Source of the DNA: Mycobacterium cookii
GTDB taxonomy: Bacteria > Actinomycetota > Actinomycetes > Mycobacteriales > Mycobacteriaceae
DNA length: 64,000 nt
Assembly (NCBI RefSeq): GCF_010727945.1
Contig: NZ_AP022569.1
Coordinates: 5,022,001 to 5,086,000, forward strand
Direction: 5' to 3'
Shown here piece by piece: positions 44,083-53,180 of the stretch. The position numbers were made by a program, and so were the translations under genes. The stretch's first letter is position 1. Every line of letters begins with the position of its first letter. Below the pieces are notes generated by a model. The model was given only the letters and a program-made list of their open reading frames with translations, made no database searches and had not been told where the DNA came from.

Positions 44083-45162
44083 CTGAATGCCGATATCGAC
44101 CGGCGGACCACACACGCCGCCGCGCGGGACTTCTGGGCTCAGGTACGCAAGGCCGGGCGGGTGGTGGACCTGCTTGGCGATCATTACCTGACCGACCACG
44201 ACGACATGCTCGCGGCGCTACGCGACCCCACGCTGGTCTGCCCGGGCGCGGACTCCGACACCTACCCGTGGATACCGAGCACCGTGCCCGATCCGGCGGA
44301 ACACGCGCGATACCGGAGCATTCTCAATCCTTGGTTCACGCCGCAGGCATTGGCCCCCGTTATCGCAGCCGTGCAAGACCACGCGGTAGCGCTGGTGGAC
44401 GCTATCGCCGACAACGGTGAGTGCGACGGCATCGCTGACATCGCCTGCCCGCTGGCATCTCGCACGTTGCTCACCGTGCTGGGCTTCCCACTCACCGACC
44501 TCGACGCCGTCATCCGCCTGCTGGACCACTACCGGGCACACCGCGACGACCCGAAGAAAGGTCGTCAGCGCGTGCTCGATTACGTGCTGCGCACCATTCC
44601 GCAGGCGAATCCGACCGGCATCGTCGCGGCGCTGCGAGATGAATTCGACCACGACGAGCTCATTTCGTTCGTCATGCTGCTGTTCACCGCCGCCGTCGAC
44701 ACCGGCACCGTCGGCGTCGGATTCTCGCTTGTCGAGTTGGCCGGCAATCCGTCGCTGCAGGCTTTCCTGCGGAGCCACCCCGACCAGATCGGCGCGTTTG
44801 TCAGCGAGGCGTTGCGGCTCAATCCGCCTATCACCACGTGCCCGCGGGCCAGTCTCACCGAGATGACCATCGGCGACGTCACGCTGCCGGCCGGTGCGCG
44901 GATTGTGCTGCCAGTGCAGGCACTCAACCTCGACCACGGCGTCGAAATATCGATCGCCGACAACCAGATCCGATCGCGGCCGTCGTACGCGTTCGGCGGT
45001 GGGACACGGCGTTGCCTCGGCGTGCACCTCGCACGGGCCGAGCTGACAGCAGTCATCACCGAGTTTCTGCAACGCATTCCGGAGTTCACGACAGCGGACG
45101 GTTACAGCGCACTCGCCGCCGAGGTCGACCGATACCTGACGCACCTGCCACTGGTGTGGTGA
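44083..45162 (+). CDS. divergent cytochrome P450, start codon unclear
   Basis: About 359 residues if begun at CTG 44083. The heme loop FGGGTRRCLGVHLARAEL and K-helix SEALRLNPP are clear; the I-helix reads FTAAVDTGTVG. The usual N-R-D-P-x3-F-P-x-P-x-R-F segment before the heme loop is missing (NLDHGVEISIADNQIRSRP instead). P450-like coding sequence (AARDFWAQVRKAGRVVDL) runs in frame upstream of the first GTG (44161), but an in-frame TGA sits at 44059-44061 and no ATG, GTG or TTG lies between, leaving only CTG 44083. So either CTG initiation, a start at GTG 44161 with a shortened N-terminus, or 5' truncation. Function unknown. Confidence 0.72.
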   Translation: MNADIDRRTTHAAARDFWAQVRKAGRVVDLLGDHYLTDHDDMLAALRDPTLVCPGADSDTYPWIPSTVPDPAEHARYRSILNPWFTPQALAPVIAAVQDHAVALVDAIADNGECDGIADIACPLASRTLLTVLGFPLTDLDAVIRLLDHYRAHRDDPKKGRQRVLDYVLRTIPQANPTGIVAALRDEFDHDELISFVMLLFTAAVDTGTVGVGFSLVELAGNPSLQAFLRSHPDQIGAFVSEALRLNPPITTCPRASLTEMTIGDVTLPAGARIVLPVQALNLDHGVEISIADNQIRSRPSYAFGGGTRRCLGVHLARAELTAVITEFLQRIPEFTTADGYSALAAEVDRYLTHLPLVW

Positions 45163-45169
45163 TGTGGCA

Positions 45170-45186
45170 TCTCAGCACCTTCTCAG
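45170..45186 (+). promoter_or_regulatory. TCTCAG direct repeat (11-base period), upstream of membrane protein/response regulator operon
   Basis: TCTCAG occurs at 45170-45175 and again at 45181-45186. The full block TCTCAGC-ACC-TTCTCAG ends 27 bases before the ATG at 45214. A matching block occurs upstream of the sensor kinase gene. Tandem repeats with an 11-base period are typical OmpR/PhoB-family response regulator sites. Confidence 0.6.
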
Positions 45187-45213
45187 TGCGGTGGGCGTAA
45201 GCAGGTTGCCACG

Positions 45214-46014
45214 ATGAACGACGTTTCAAAACACACGTTGACCAAGGTGCCGGCGGTCACGCTGGGGTTCTGGGTCATCAAGATCTTGGCGACCACGCTG
45301 GGTGAGACCGGCGGCGACACCGTGACGATGACGATGAACTGGGGCTATGCGGCCGGGGTCGCGCTCTTCGGGTCGGCTCTGTTGGCGCTGGTGATTATGC
45401 AGATCGTCACCAAGCGATTCCATGCGGCGCTCTACTGGGCGACGATCGTGGCCTCGACGACGTTCGGTACCACGTTGGCCGATTTCGCGGACCGATCATT
45501 GGGGATCGGTTACACCGGCGGATCACTTCTGCTGCTGGGTTGCCTGGTGGCGACTTTGGGGCTGTGGCGGTGGTCCGAGGGGACGGTGTCGGTCAGCACG
45601 GTCTCGACGCCGAAGGTGGAGGCGTTTTACTGGGCAACCATCACGTTCTCCCAGACATTGGGGACCGCGCTCGGCGATTGGCTCGCCGACACCAACGAAT
45701 TCGGTTACGAGCGTGGGGCACTCGTGTTCACGGCCGCGTTGGCCGCGGTGTGCGCACTCTATTTCTGGACCGACGTGTCGCGTGTGGTGTTGTTCTGGGT
45801 CGCGTTCATCCTGACGCGTCCGCTGGGCGCGACGGTCGGGGACTTCATCGATAAGCCCGTCGCCGACGGCGGCCTGGCCCTGAGTCGCCCGCTGGCCTCA
45901 GCCGTCATCGCCGCCGTCGTGGTCGTGTTGGTCATCGCCCTGCCGCAACGGCCGGGACGTCACCCCGGACAGGCGAATCACGATCCGGTGTCGCGTCCGC
46001 GGCGGACGAAGTAG
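45214..46014 (+). CDS. COG4705-like multi-span membrane protein
   Basis: A 266-residue membrane protein with about eight helices and internal repeats of the pattern FYWATITFSQTLGTALGDWLAD / LYWATIVASTTFGTTLADFAD / FWVIKILATTLGETGGD, typical of the COG4705 family. These repeats share an Asp or Glu in the loop after a Gly-Thr pair. The family has been called a regulator of an amylopullulanase on slender grounds; the true function is unknown. The response regulator gene starts ten bases after its stop, so it is likely to be cotranscribed with the two-component system, and may be its target or sensor partner. Confidence 0.82.
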   Translation: MNDVSKHTLTKVPAVTLGFWVIKILATTLGETGGDTVTMTMNWGYAAGVALFGSALLALVIMQIVTKRFHAALYWATIVASTTFGTTLADFADRSLGIGYTGGSLLLLGCLVATLGLWRWSEGTVSVSTVSTPKVEAFYWATITFSQTLGTALGDWLADTNEFGYERGALVFTAALAAVCALYFWTDVSRVVLFWVAFILTRPLGATVGDFIDKPVADGGLALSRPLASAVIAAVVVVLVIALPQRPGRHPGQANHDPVSRPRRTK

Positions 46015-46023
46015 CCTGCGGCC

Positions 46024-46692
46024 GTGAGGGTTTTACTCGTCGAAGACGAGGAGCGATTGTCGGCGACTCTTTCCAAGGGTCTGAAGGCCGAGGGCTTCGT
46101 CGTCGTGTCCGTAGGCACGGGCATCGAGGGCCTGCACGAGGCGACGGAGAACGACTTCGACGTCGTGGTGCTCGACATCATGCTCCCCGGCCACAGCGGG
46201 TACGAGGTGCTGCGTCGCATGCGCGCACAGCGGGTGTGGACCCCGGTCCTGATGCTGACGGCCAAGGATGGTGAGTACGACGAGATCGACGCATTCGACC
46301 TCGGAGCCGATGATTACCTGACCAAGCCGTTTTCGTTCCGGGTGCTGGTGGCTCGGCTGCGTGCGCTGGTCCGTCGCGGAGCGCCGGAGCGGCCGGTGGT
46401 GTTGACGGTCGGATCGCTGTCGCTTGACCCCACTCGTCATACGGTCGAGCGCGATTCGACGCCGATCGCGTTGACCCCGCGTGAGTACGGGCTGCTGGAA
46501 TTCCTCATGCGCAACCAGGACGCGGTGGTCACCAAGACCGAGATCTTGCGCAATGTGTGGGATGCCCATTACGAAGGCCCCGACAACGTTGTGGAGGTGT
46601 ACGTCGGTTACTTGCGTCGCAAGATCGATGTTCCGTTCGGCACCAACACTATTGAGACGATCCGCGGGGTCGGCTACCGGTTGTTCTGCTGA
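46024..46692 (+). CDS. OmpR-family response regulator
   Basis: A 222-residue response regulator from GTG 46024. The receiver domain has acidic residues DEE near residue 9-11, phosphoacceptor Asp in VVLDIMLPG (about 51), Thr in MLTAKD and Lys in YLTKPFSFRVL. The C-terminal winged helix (TPREYGLLEFLMRNQDAVVTKTEIL, then VGYLRRKID, IRGVGYRL) is of the OmpR/PhoB type. Its 3' end overlaps the 3' end of the sensor kinase gene by 19 bases, on opposite strands. The TCTCAG repeat upstream of the operon may be an autoregulatory site. Confidence 0.95.
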   Translation: MRVLLVEDEERLSATLSKGLKAEGFVVVSVGTGIEGLHEATENDFDVVVLDIMLPGHSGYEVLRRMRAQRVWTPVLMLTAKDGEYDEIDAFDLGADDYLTKPFSFRVLVARLRALVRRGAPERPVVLTVGSLSLDPTRHTVERDSTPIALTPREYGLLEFLMRNQDAVVTKTEILRNVWDAHYEGPDNVVEVYVGYLRRKIDVPFGTNTIETIRGVGYRLFC

Positions 46693-48080
46693 GGGAGTTT
46701 CACGACCATCGTGGTTCCCTCGCGGGGTTGATCGTCGATCGACACGCTGCCGCCGTGCGCGGTCACAAGGTCAGCGACGATGGCCAGGCCGAGCCCGCTG
46801 CCTCCGCTGCTGCGGGCGCGGTCGGAGTCCAGCCGCACGAACCGCCCGAAGACCCGGCTTCGTTCGGCAACCGGGATGCCCGGACCGTCGTCACTCACCG
46901 TGATGATGGCGTGACCGTCGTCGCTGCCGACGGTCACATCCACGCGCGACTTCGCATGGCGGACAGCGTTATCCACCAGATTACGGATCACCCGCGACAG
47001 CGCCGTCGGGTCGCCGGTCAGATTCGCTGCCGAAATGTCGGTGTTGATCGTGCATGCGGCGCCGCGACGTGCGCGAGCCGCCTCGACTTCGGCAAGCTCG
47101 CCCAACCGCACCGGTTCTTTGCGTAATGCCAGGCTGTGTTCGTCGGCGCGGGCCAGCACGAGGAGATCCTGGATCAGCGTCTGCATCCGGTGTGCCTCAG
47201 GAAGCAGCGTGTTGATCGCCAGGTCTGCGTCGAGTAATTCGGGATGGGCTTCGGCGACTTCCAAGCCGGAGATGATGGTGGCCAGCGGGCTGCGGAGTTC
47301 ATGCGATGCGTCGCCGACGAATCGCTGTTGCGCGTGGTGGCCGGCCTCGAGGCGCGAGAGCATTTCGTTCATGGTGACTGCCAGGGCAGCGATTTGGTCG
47401 CGGCCGGCGGGCACCGGTACTCGCTCGGCCAAATCCGATGTGGAGATCTCGGCTACGCGGCTACGGATGGCGTCCACCGATTGCATGGATCGGCGAACCA
47501 GCCAATAGGTTGCCGCCGCCGCCACCGCGACGATGATCGGGGCGCCGCACGCCAACAGCAGCGCGGCAGTCCGTGCGGCGGCCTCGACCGCCTCGCTACC
47601 GCCTCCGACGATCACCGTGTACTCACCCGAGGAGGTTTCGACCCGTTGGCCACTGACCCGCATGTCGTCGCCGGCAACCGCGTCATCGGGCATCCCTCGG
47701 CGCAGATGGAGGTCGAATTCGCTGACCGGGACCAACGGCGTCTCAGGCGCCAATCCGGATCGCTCGAGCATCCTTCCGTCCGGCGCGATCAACTGAATCG
47801 CCACGATGTGGTGGTTGGTGGTCAACAGGTCTCTATTGAGATCGGCGGCCGACCCGGATTGCAGGGCCTCTGCGATGTTGCGCACCCTTCCCGCGGTGGC
47901 GTCGTCGACACCGACCAGCAACGATCGGTACAGCAGGGCGTCCAGTGCGACGCTCGCAACGGCGAACGCCACCAGCACGACGATTCCCGATACTGCGGCT
48001 GAGCGGGCCGAGATGCCGATACTTCTGAGCGCCGCTAACCGCTTGAGCCCGTGTCGCCACAACGACCCGACGGTAGACAC
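46674..48080 (-). CDS. two-component sensor histidine kinase
   Basis: A 468-residue kinase from GTG 48080. It has two transmembrane helices (about residues 28-50, AVSGIVVLVAFAVASVALDA; about 171-192, LLLACGAPIIVAVAAAATYWL) around an extracytoplasmic sensor domain of about 120 residues, then HAMP, and a HisKA domain with phosphorylated His in ASHELRSPLAT. The ATPase domain has N-box IRNLVDNAVRHA, G1 DDGPGIP and G2 SGGSGLGLAI. Orientation is unusual: the gene converges on the regulator gene and the two overlap by 19 bases at their stops. A TCTCAG repeat also lies upstream of this gene. Confidence 0.93.
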   Translation of the reverse strand: MSTVGSLWRHGLKRLAALRSIGISARSAAVSGIVVLVAFAVASVALDALLYRSLLVGVDDATAGRVRNIAEALQSGSAADLNRDLLTTNHHIVAIQLIAPDGRMLERSGLAPETPLVPVSEFDLHLRRGMPDDAVAGDDMRVSGQRVETSSGEYTVIVGGGSEAVEAAARTAALLLACGAPIIVAVAAAATYWLVRRSMQSVDAIRSRVAEISTSDLAERVPVPAGRDQIAALAVTMNEMLSRLEAGHHAQQRFVGDASHELRSPLATIISGLEVAEAHPELLDADLAINTLLPEAHRMQTLIQDLLVLARADEHSLALRKEPVRLGELAEVEAARARRGAACTINTDISAANLTGDPTALSRVIRNLVDNAVRHAKSRVDVTVGSDDGHAIITVSDDGPGIPVAERSRVFGRFVRLDSDRARSSGGSGLGLAIVADLVTAHGGSVSIDDQPREGTTMVVKLPQQNNR

Positions 48081-48181
48081 CTGTTCAGTCTGATTGCTCG
48101 GCGCTGTGAATCGGGTGAGAACGCTGCGATTCGCATCGGGTGCGGCTGCCGTGCCGACCGAACTTCATGCGCTGAAACCTT

Positions 48182-48198
48182 TCTCAGCGGCTTCTCAA
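48182..48198 (-). promoter_or_regulatory. TCTCAG direct repeat between sensor kinase and divergent gene
   Basis: On the plus strand: TCTCAGC-GGC-TTCTCAA, with the two TCTCA elements 11 bases apart. It matches the block before the membrane protein/regulator operon at 14 of 17 positions. It lies 101 bases upstream of the kinase start and 132 bases before the divergent ATG at 48331, so either or both could be controlled. Confidence 0.55.
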
Positions 48199-48330
48199 CG
48201 ACCCGCGTTTACGCTGGCGCTCCCATGCACAGAACGGACCGTTGTGTCCGTTCGGCACGAGTTGTGGAATGGATTGTTTAGGAGCGTGTTTCGTGATGAT
48301 CAGCACAGGACGCATCGTCTGGAGTCAGGC

Positions 48331-48654
48331 ATGAACGTCGAGCAATTGCGGCGCGCGCTCGCCGAACTCCCGGGCGATGTGCCAGTCGTTCTCGACGACT
48401 GCCAGATGGGCTGGATGGCGAATGCCGGCCTGTACCTCGCACCGGCACACCTGGACTGCGGCATCACCGGCAATCACCTCCACGCGCGACATCGAGATGG
48501 CGCCGACAACTGTCACGCGCTGTTGATCAGCGGCTTGGGACAAGTCGACCCGGGCGTGGTGGACATCAGTCCGCAGATCGCGTGGCCGGAAGTCATCGAC
48601 GTGGAAGTCGACGTTCGCCTACCGGGCCCACAGCTTCCGAGTTCGATCACGTGA
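48331..48654 (+). CDS. small conserved protein (DUF6225-like)
   Basis: A 107-residue cytoplasmic protein. ATG 48331 has GGAG eight bases upstream; longer in-frame starts lack one. The N-terminus [20 protein letters not shown] is the pattern of a small actinobacterial family I remember as DUF6225, in which a helix and strand present residues for an unknown purpose. Pro and acidic residues are common at the end. Its stop overlaps the GTG of the ECF-type transporter gene (GTGA at 48651-48654), so the two form an operon. Function unknown. Confidence 0.72.
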   Translation: MNVEQLRRALAELPGDVPVVLDDCQMGWMANAGLYLAPAHLDCGITGNHLHARHRDGADNCHALLISGLGQVDPGVVDISPQIAWPEVIDVEVDVRLPGPQLPSSIT

Positions 48655-51563
48655 CGCGGCAGATAGATTGCGCGGTTCGGCCGGATGATGCCGGCGATAA
48701 TCCGACGTTGTCGTCCAACGACATTGGGGGAGCCGCGTCGCTACGGCCGGGCGAATTGGCGCAGGCGTCGGTGATGGGCGCGTTGTGTGCGGCGATCGCG
48801 ATCATCGCGGTTGTCTTTCCACACGCGGGTGAGCTGGGCCTGCTGGGCGCCGTGCCGATGGGGTTGCTGGCCCATCGGTATCGGATCCGGGTCCTGGTCA
48901 CCGCCACGGTGGCCGCCGCTGCGATCGGCTTCCTGGTCGTGGGCGTGAGCGGCGTTGGGGCGGTTGCGCTCTGCGCCTATGTCGGCGGGCTGGCCGGAAT
49001 CGTGAAACGCCACAACCGCGGTGCTTCGACTGTGATCGCCGCATCCTGTGTCGCCGGTCTCGTCATCGGCGCAGTTGTGATCGCAGCGTTGACTGTGCTG
49101 AACCCGCTTCGGGAACTGGTGTTTCACACTGTCGCCGCTGCCGTGAACGGTGCGGCGGCGATCATGTCGCGGGTGCCGCCGCTGCAGCCGGCGGCGCGGG
49201 GCCTCGGCTGGTTCTACCTCGAAGCGTCGGGTCACTGGCAGTGGCTCGTTCTCGGGTGCGCTGTCGCCGCGATCGCGGGAGCTTCGGTGATCGGCTGGTG
49301 GGGGATCTCGCGGGTGCTTGAGCGGCTCGGCGGCGTGCCCGACGTGCACAAGCTGGACGTGGTGGGCGGCACCGGGCCGATCCAGCCTGTTCCGGTGCGG
49401 TTGGACGAGGTGCGCCTGCGCTACCCCCACACCGACTACGACGCGCTGCGCCCAGTCAGCGTGGACGTGCGGCCGGCCGAACATGTCGCGGTCACCGGGG
49501 CTAACGGCGCGGGCAAAACCACGCTCATGCTGATCCTGGCCGGCAAAGAACCGACAGCGGGGACGGTGGAACGTCTCGGGGCCGTCGGTCTCGGTCAACT
49601 CGGTGGTACCGCCGTCATCATGCAACACCCGGAAAGCCAGGTACTGGGATCACGAGTGGCCGACGACGTGGTCTGGGGACTGCCGCCGGGCAGGTGCACC
49701 GATGTCGACCGGCTGCTCAGGGAAGTCGGGTTGGACGGTTTCGCCGAGCGCGACACCGGCGGTCTGTCCGGCGGCGAACTGCAGCGCCTCGCGGTAGCCG
49801 CGGCGCTTGCCCGCGATCCCGCCCTGCTCATCGCCGACGAAGTCACCAGCATGGTCGACCAGCAGGGCCGGGATGCACTGCTCAGCGTGCTATCCCGGCT
49901 GCCTGATCGTCACCGCACCGCTTTGGTGCACATCACCCACTACAACGACGAGGCCGATTACGCCGACCGCACAATCAATCTGAGCCATTCACCCGATAAC
50001 ACGGCGATGGTCGAAACCGCGGCCGCGCCGGTGCCGACGGTTGCGCACGGCGACCAATCTCATGCGCCGGTGCTCGAACTTGCGGGCGTCGGCCACGAAT
50101 ACGCCAGCGGCACACCGTGGGCGCAGGCCGCGCTGCGCGACGTCAGTTTCACGGTGTATGAGGGCGACGGGCTCTTGATTCATGGTGGCAACGGCTCCGG
50201 AAAGTCGACGCTGGCGTGGGTCATGGCCGGGCTGACGGTGCCCACCAGTGGCACCTGTCTGGTCGACGGGCGCCCCGCCTCCGATCAGGTCGGTGCCGTG
50301 GCGCTGCAGTTCCAGGCGGCCCGGTTGCAGTTGATGCGCAGCCGTGTCGACCTGGAAGTGGCGGCGGCAGGCGGACTTTCGCCGGATGACCACGCCGGCA
50401 TCGCGGCGGCGCTGGCCGCCGTCGGCCTGGACGCCGAGTTGGCGAAGCGACCCATTGACCAGCTCAGCGGCGGCCAGATGCGTCGGGTGGTGCTGGCCGG
50501 ATTGTTGGCGCGGTCGCCGCGAGTATTGATTCTCGACGAGCCGCTGGCTGGGCTGGATGCCGCAAGCCGGCGCGGTCTGGTCCGGCTGCTCGCGGACCGG
50601 CGCCGTGACACCGGCTTGAGCATCGTGGTCATCTCGCATGACTTCGCCGGGTTGGAGGAGCTCTGCCCGCGGACCCTGCGCCTGCGTGGCGGTGCGCTGA
50701 AACCGGCGCCATCCGAGAGCCGGCCCACGTCCCCGACGGCGCCACGTCCAATCCGGCGAGTACGGCGACCTGCTGTGTTGCTTCGACCGGTGCCCGGACG
50801 CACCGCCATCCACGAGTTGTGGGCTGGCACCAAACTTCTTATCGCATTTGGCACTTCGGTGTTGTTGGCGCTGTACCCGGGATGGATTGCGATCGGATTT
50901 GTCGCTGCCCTGGTGGTGGCGGGGGCCCGGGTCGCCCGTATTCCCCGCGGGGCACTGCCGTCGCCGCCGCCCTGGCTGTGGATCATGCTGGCCATCGGCG
51001 GCATCACGGTCGCATCGGCCGGCGGCGGCCCCCAAGTCCAGCTGGGCGCGATCTCGATCGGCCTCGGCGGCCTGCTGGAATTCTTGCGTCTGACCGCACT
51101 GTCCGTCGCATTGCTCGGCATGGGAGCGCTGGTGACGTGGACGACTAACGTTGCCGAAATCGCCCCCGCGGTAGCTTCTTTGGGTCGCCCGCTGCGTCGA
51201 TTGCGCATCCCGGTCGACGACTGGTCGGTCGCATTGGCGCTCGCGTTGCGCACCTTCCCGATGCTGATCGACGAATTCCGGGTGCTGCACGCCGCTCGCC
51301 TTTTGCGGCCCAAAGGGAAACCAGCGACCGGCAGCGCCCGTCTCAAACGCCTGGCGGCAGATGTTGTCGACGTGGTCATCGCGGTGATCACCGTGACACT
51401 GCGAAGGGCCGACGAGATGGGCGATGCGATCACCGCCCGAGGCGGCACAGGTCAGATCTCAGCGACCTCTGCGCAGCCGAAACGTGCTGACTGGATGGCA
51501 CTTTCGATCGTATCAGCGGTGGGTATGGCCGCAGTGACCGCGGCGTTGCTGCTGGCCGCCTAG
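48651..51563 (+). CDS. single-chain ECF-type transporter: membrane domain, two ATPases and T component fused
   Basis: A 970-residue protein from GTG 48651. Residues about 30-240 are multi-span membrane helices (S-component-like or accessory). ATPase 1: Walker [10 protein letters not shown], signature LSGGELQRL, Walker B LLIADEV. ATPase 2: Walker [10 protein letters not shown], signature LSGGQMRRV, Walker [11 protein letters not shown]. The C-terminal about 250 residues are a CbiQ-like T component ([42 protein letters not shown]). In M. tuberculosis, as I recall, a related system is split in two (Rv2326c and Rv2325c), so this is a further fusion. Substrate is probably a vitamin or metal; unknown. 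Confidence 0.9.
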   Translation: MTRQIDCAVRPDDAGDNPTLSSNDIGGAASLRPGELAQASVMGALCAAIAIIAVVFPHAGELGLLGAVPMGLLAHRYRIRVLVTATVAAAAIGFLVVGVSGVGAVALCAYVGGLAGIVKRHNRGASTVIAASCVAGLVIGAVVIAALTVLNPLRELVFHTVAAAVNGAAAIMSRVPPLQPAARGLGWFYLEASGHWQWLVLGCAVAAIAGASVIGWWGISRVLERLGGVPDVHKLDVVGGTGPIQPVPVRLDEVRLRYPHTDYDALRPVSVDVRPAEHVAVTGANGAGKTTLMLILAGKEPTAGTVERLGAVGLGQLGGTAVIMQHPESQVLGSRVADDVVWGLPPGRCTDVDRLLREVGLDGFAERDTGGLSGGELQRLAVAAALARDPALLIADEVTSMVDQQGRDALLSVLSRLPDRHRTALVHITHYNDEADYADRTINLSHSPDNTAMVETAAAPVPTVAHGDQSHAPVLELAGVGHEYASGTPWAQAALRDVSFTVYEGDGLLIHGGNGSGKSTLAWVMAGLTVPTSGTCLVDGRPASDQVGAVALQFQAARLQLMRSRVDLEVAAAGGLSPDDHAGIAAALAAVGLDAELAKRPIDQLSGGQMRRVVLAGLLARSPRVLILDEPLAGLDAASRRGLVRLLADRRRDTGLSIVVISHDFAGLEELCPRTLRLRGGALKPAPSESRPTSPTAPRPIRRVRRPAVLLRPVPGRTAIHELWAGTKLLIAFGTSVLLALYPGWIAIGFVAALVVAGARVARIPRGALPSPPPWLWIMLAIGGITVASAGGGPQVQLGAISIGLGGLLEFLRLTALSVALLGMGALVTWTTNVAEIAPAVASLGRPLRRLRIPVDDWSVALALALRTFPMLIDEFRVLHAARLLRPKGKPATGSARLKRLAADVVDVVIAVITVTLRRADEMGDAITARGGTGQISATSAQPKRADWMALSIVSAVGMAAVTAALLLAA

Positions 51564-51571
51564 GGTTCCAG

Positions 51572-52852
51572 TCAGAACCGCGCCAGTGCCGGCACATCCG
51601 CCAGCGCACAATCGGGAATACGCTCGGCGGCGCGGAGCAGGAAGTTGAGCTTTTCGATCCGCTCACCCGACCGTGGTGCGCCGTTCTTCTGCAACGGCGC
51701 GGCCAAACCCACCGCCAGGTCCATCACCACGTCGTCGATCACACCACCGGAACGGCCCGACGGAATCGTCAAAATGGAGTTCTGCGAGGCGAATTCGTAG
51801 CAGTCCAGCGCCTCGGCGATGGTGCCGACCTGATTGGGCTTCAGGATGAAGCCGTCGACGGCCGAGGTCCGCGCGGCGTGCTGCAGTCGGTCGCGGTTGG
51901 TGACGATCAGATCGTCGCCGACGATGATCGAGCGGTCGATTGTCTGCGCCGCCTTGGTGAATCCGTCCCAGTCATCACCGTCGAGGAGGTCCTCGATGAA
52001 CAGCAGTGGGAATTCCTCCGACAACGCCCAGGCGTAGTCGATCAGGGCCTCCGATGTCACCCGCTCGCCGTTGAAGGCGTATGTCTGCGTGCCCTCGTCG
52101 TAGACCTGGCTCGACGCGCAGTCCAACGCAAACGCCATCGTGTCGGCGCAGCCGGCGAGCTCGACCGCCTCGGTCAGCAACTCCAGGACGACCCGTGGGT
52201 CGCTGGATGGCGCGACGTAGCCGAATGACGATGCCATCACAGGCGCGCGGCCGTAGCGGCGTGCAAGCACGTCACCGAGCACGCCGAACAACGTCACGCC
52301 CCTCTCGACCGCCGATTCGATGGAATGGGCGCGGTAAGGCACGACGAGGAACTCGTTGAACGTCTGAAAGACATCGCCGTAGCGGCCGCCGTTGATCATG
52401 TTGAAGCTGGGCGCCGGCACGGTGCCCGGCGGGTCGAGTCCCAGCAGCGCGGCGACGTAGGCATAGGTGGGTGTCCCCGCCGCCCCGGATGCCGCGCGTA
52501 GCAACGCGATCGAGGTGGAATAGATCGCGTTTCCGCCGAGCCGGCGTTTGTCCGGCGTGCCGTCGAGTTCGATCATGATCCGATCCAGGGTTCGCGGGTC
52601 GTCGAGCTCGGCGCCGATGAGAGCGGGGGCGATTTCGTCGGTCACGGCGTTGACGGCGCGGTGCACGCTCAGCCCGTCGTATTCGGACGGGTTTCCGTCA
52701 CGAGATACGAATGCCTCGTGCGTACCGACCGAACTACCGGTCGGTGATGCGCCGCAGCCGACATGGCCGGTATCGGTGGTGATTTCAACCTCCACCAACG
52801 GCCGGGCTTTGCAGTCCAGCAGCTGGCGGGCGGCGACGGATGCGATCTTCAT
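51572..52852 (-). CDS. enolase homologue lacking catalytic residues
   Basis: A 426-residue enolase-family protein from ATG 52852. Fold-level signatures are clear: FNMINGGRYGDVFQTFNEFLVVP, FIEDLLDGDDWDGF, IIVGDDLIVTN, ILKPNQVGTIAEALD. The metal ligands (Asp of LDCASSQVYDEG, Glu of IEDLL, Asp of GDDL) and the general-base Lys (LKPNQVGT) appear to be kept. But the SGASTG loop is altered (CGASPTGSSVGTHEAF), GDEGGFAP is replaced by ASSFGYVAP so the catalytic Glu is lost, and SHRSGETED reads PSGRSGGVIDD with the conserved His missing. A true 2-phosphoglycerate dehydratase is unlikely; another activity or a regulatory role is more probable. The housekeeping enolase should lie elsewhere. Confidence 0.88.
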   Translation of the reverse strand: MKIASVAARQLLDCKARPLVEVEITTDTGHVGCGASPTGSSVGTHEAFVSRDGNPSEYDGLSVHRAVNAVTDEIAPALIGAELDDPRTLDRIMIELDGTPDKRRLGGNAIYSTSIALLRAASGAAGTPTYAYVAALLGLDPPGTVPAPSFNMINGGRYGDVFQTFNEFLVVPYRAHSIESAVERGVTLFGVLGDVLARRYGRAPVMASSFGYVAPSSDPRVVLELLTEAVELAGCADTMAFALDCASSQVYDEGTQTYAFNGERVTSEALIDYAWALSEEFPLLFIEDLLDGDDWDGFTKAAQTIDRSIIVGDDLIVTNRDRLQHAARTSAVDGFILKPNQVGTIAEALDCYEFASQNSILTIPSGRSGGVIDDVVMDLAVGLAAPLQKNGAPRSGERIEKLNFLLRAAERIPDCALADVPALARF

Positions 52853-53180
52853 CAATGGACTCTCGGAACGTGGGACCGCCAGCGTAGGACCAACACGCTG
52901 AGAAGCCGCTGAGCTTGCCGTGTACACGATCGCCGGTCCGTCGAGAGCGGGATGGGGCACTGAGTCGCAATTTCTCGGGTCAAACCGCCCTGTCCGCGAA
53001 TAAGTAAGAGGCGCAACGTGATGCCGAGAGCCCAACTCGCGACGTGCGATGTCACGTCACGCGGACGTGACGGCCCGCTGCCGTGCGGCTCGCGACCCAA
53101 ATGCCCTTTCTGAAGGGACCAAAGTCACCGGTAGCACCCGAGATGGAGACGACGGCTCGCAGGAGTCGTACCTTGGGAAA
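52853..53180. other. 328-base intergenic region between divergent genes
   Basis: Lies between the enolase homologue and the acyltransferase gene, so it should hold both promoters. The in-frame extension of the acyltransferase reading frame (53049 to 53180) reads as polar sequence without a protein family signal, so I treat it as upstream DNA. No strong palindrome seen. Confidence 0.45.

Noticed and set aside
44087..44230. ATG 44087 as start of the second P450
   Set aside because: It is in another frame that reaches a stop within about 50 codons; the P450 frame has no ATG upstream.
53049..53180. Upstream extension of the WS/DGAT reading frame
   Set aside because: Polar sequence without family similarity; the conserved N-terminal motif begins right after ATG 53181.
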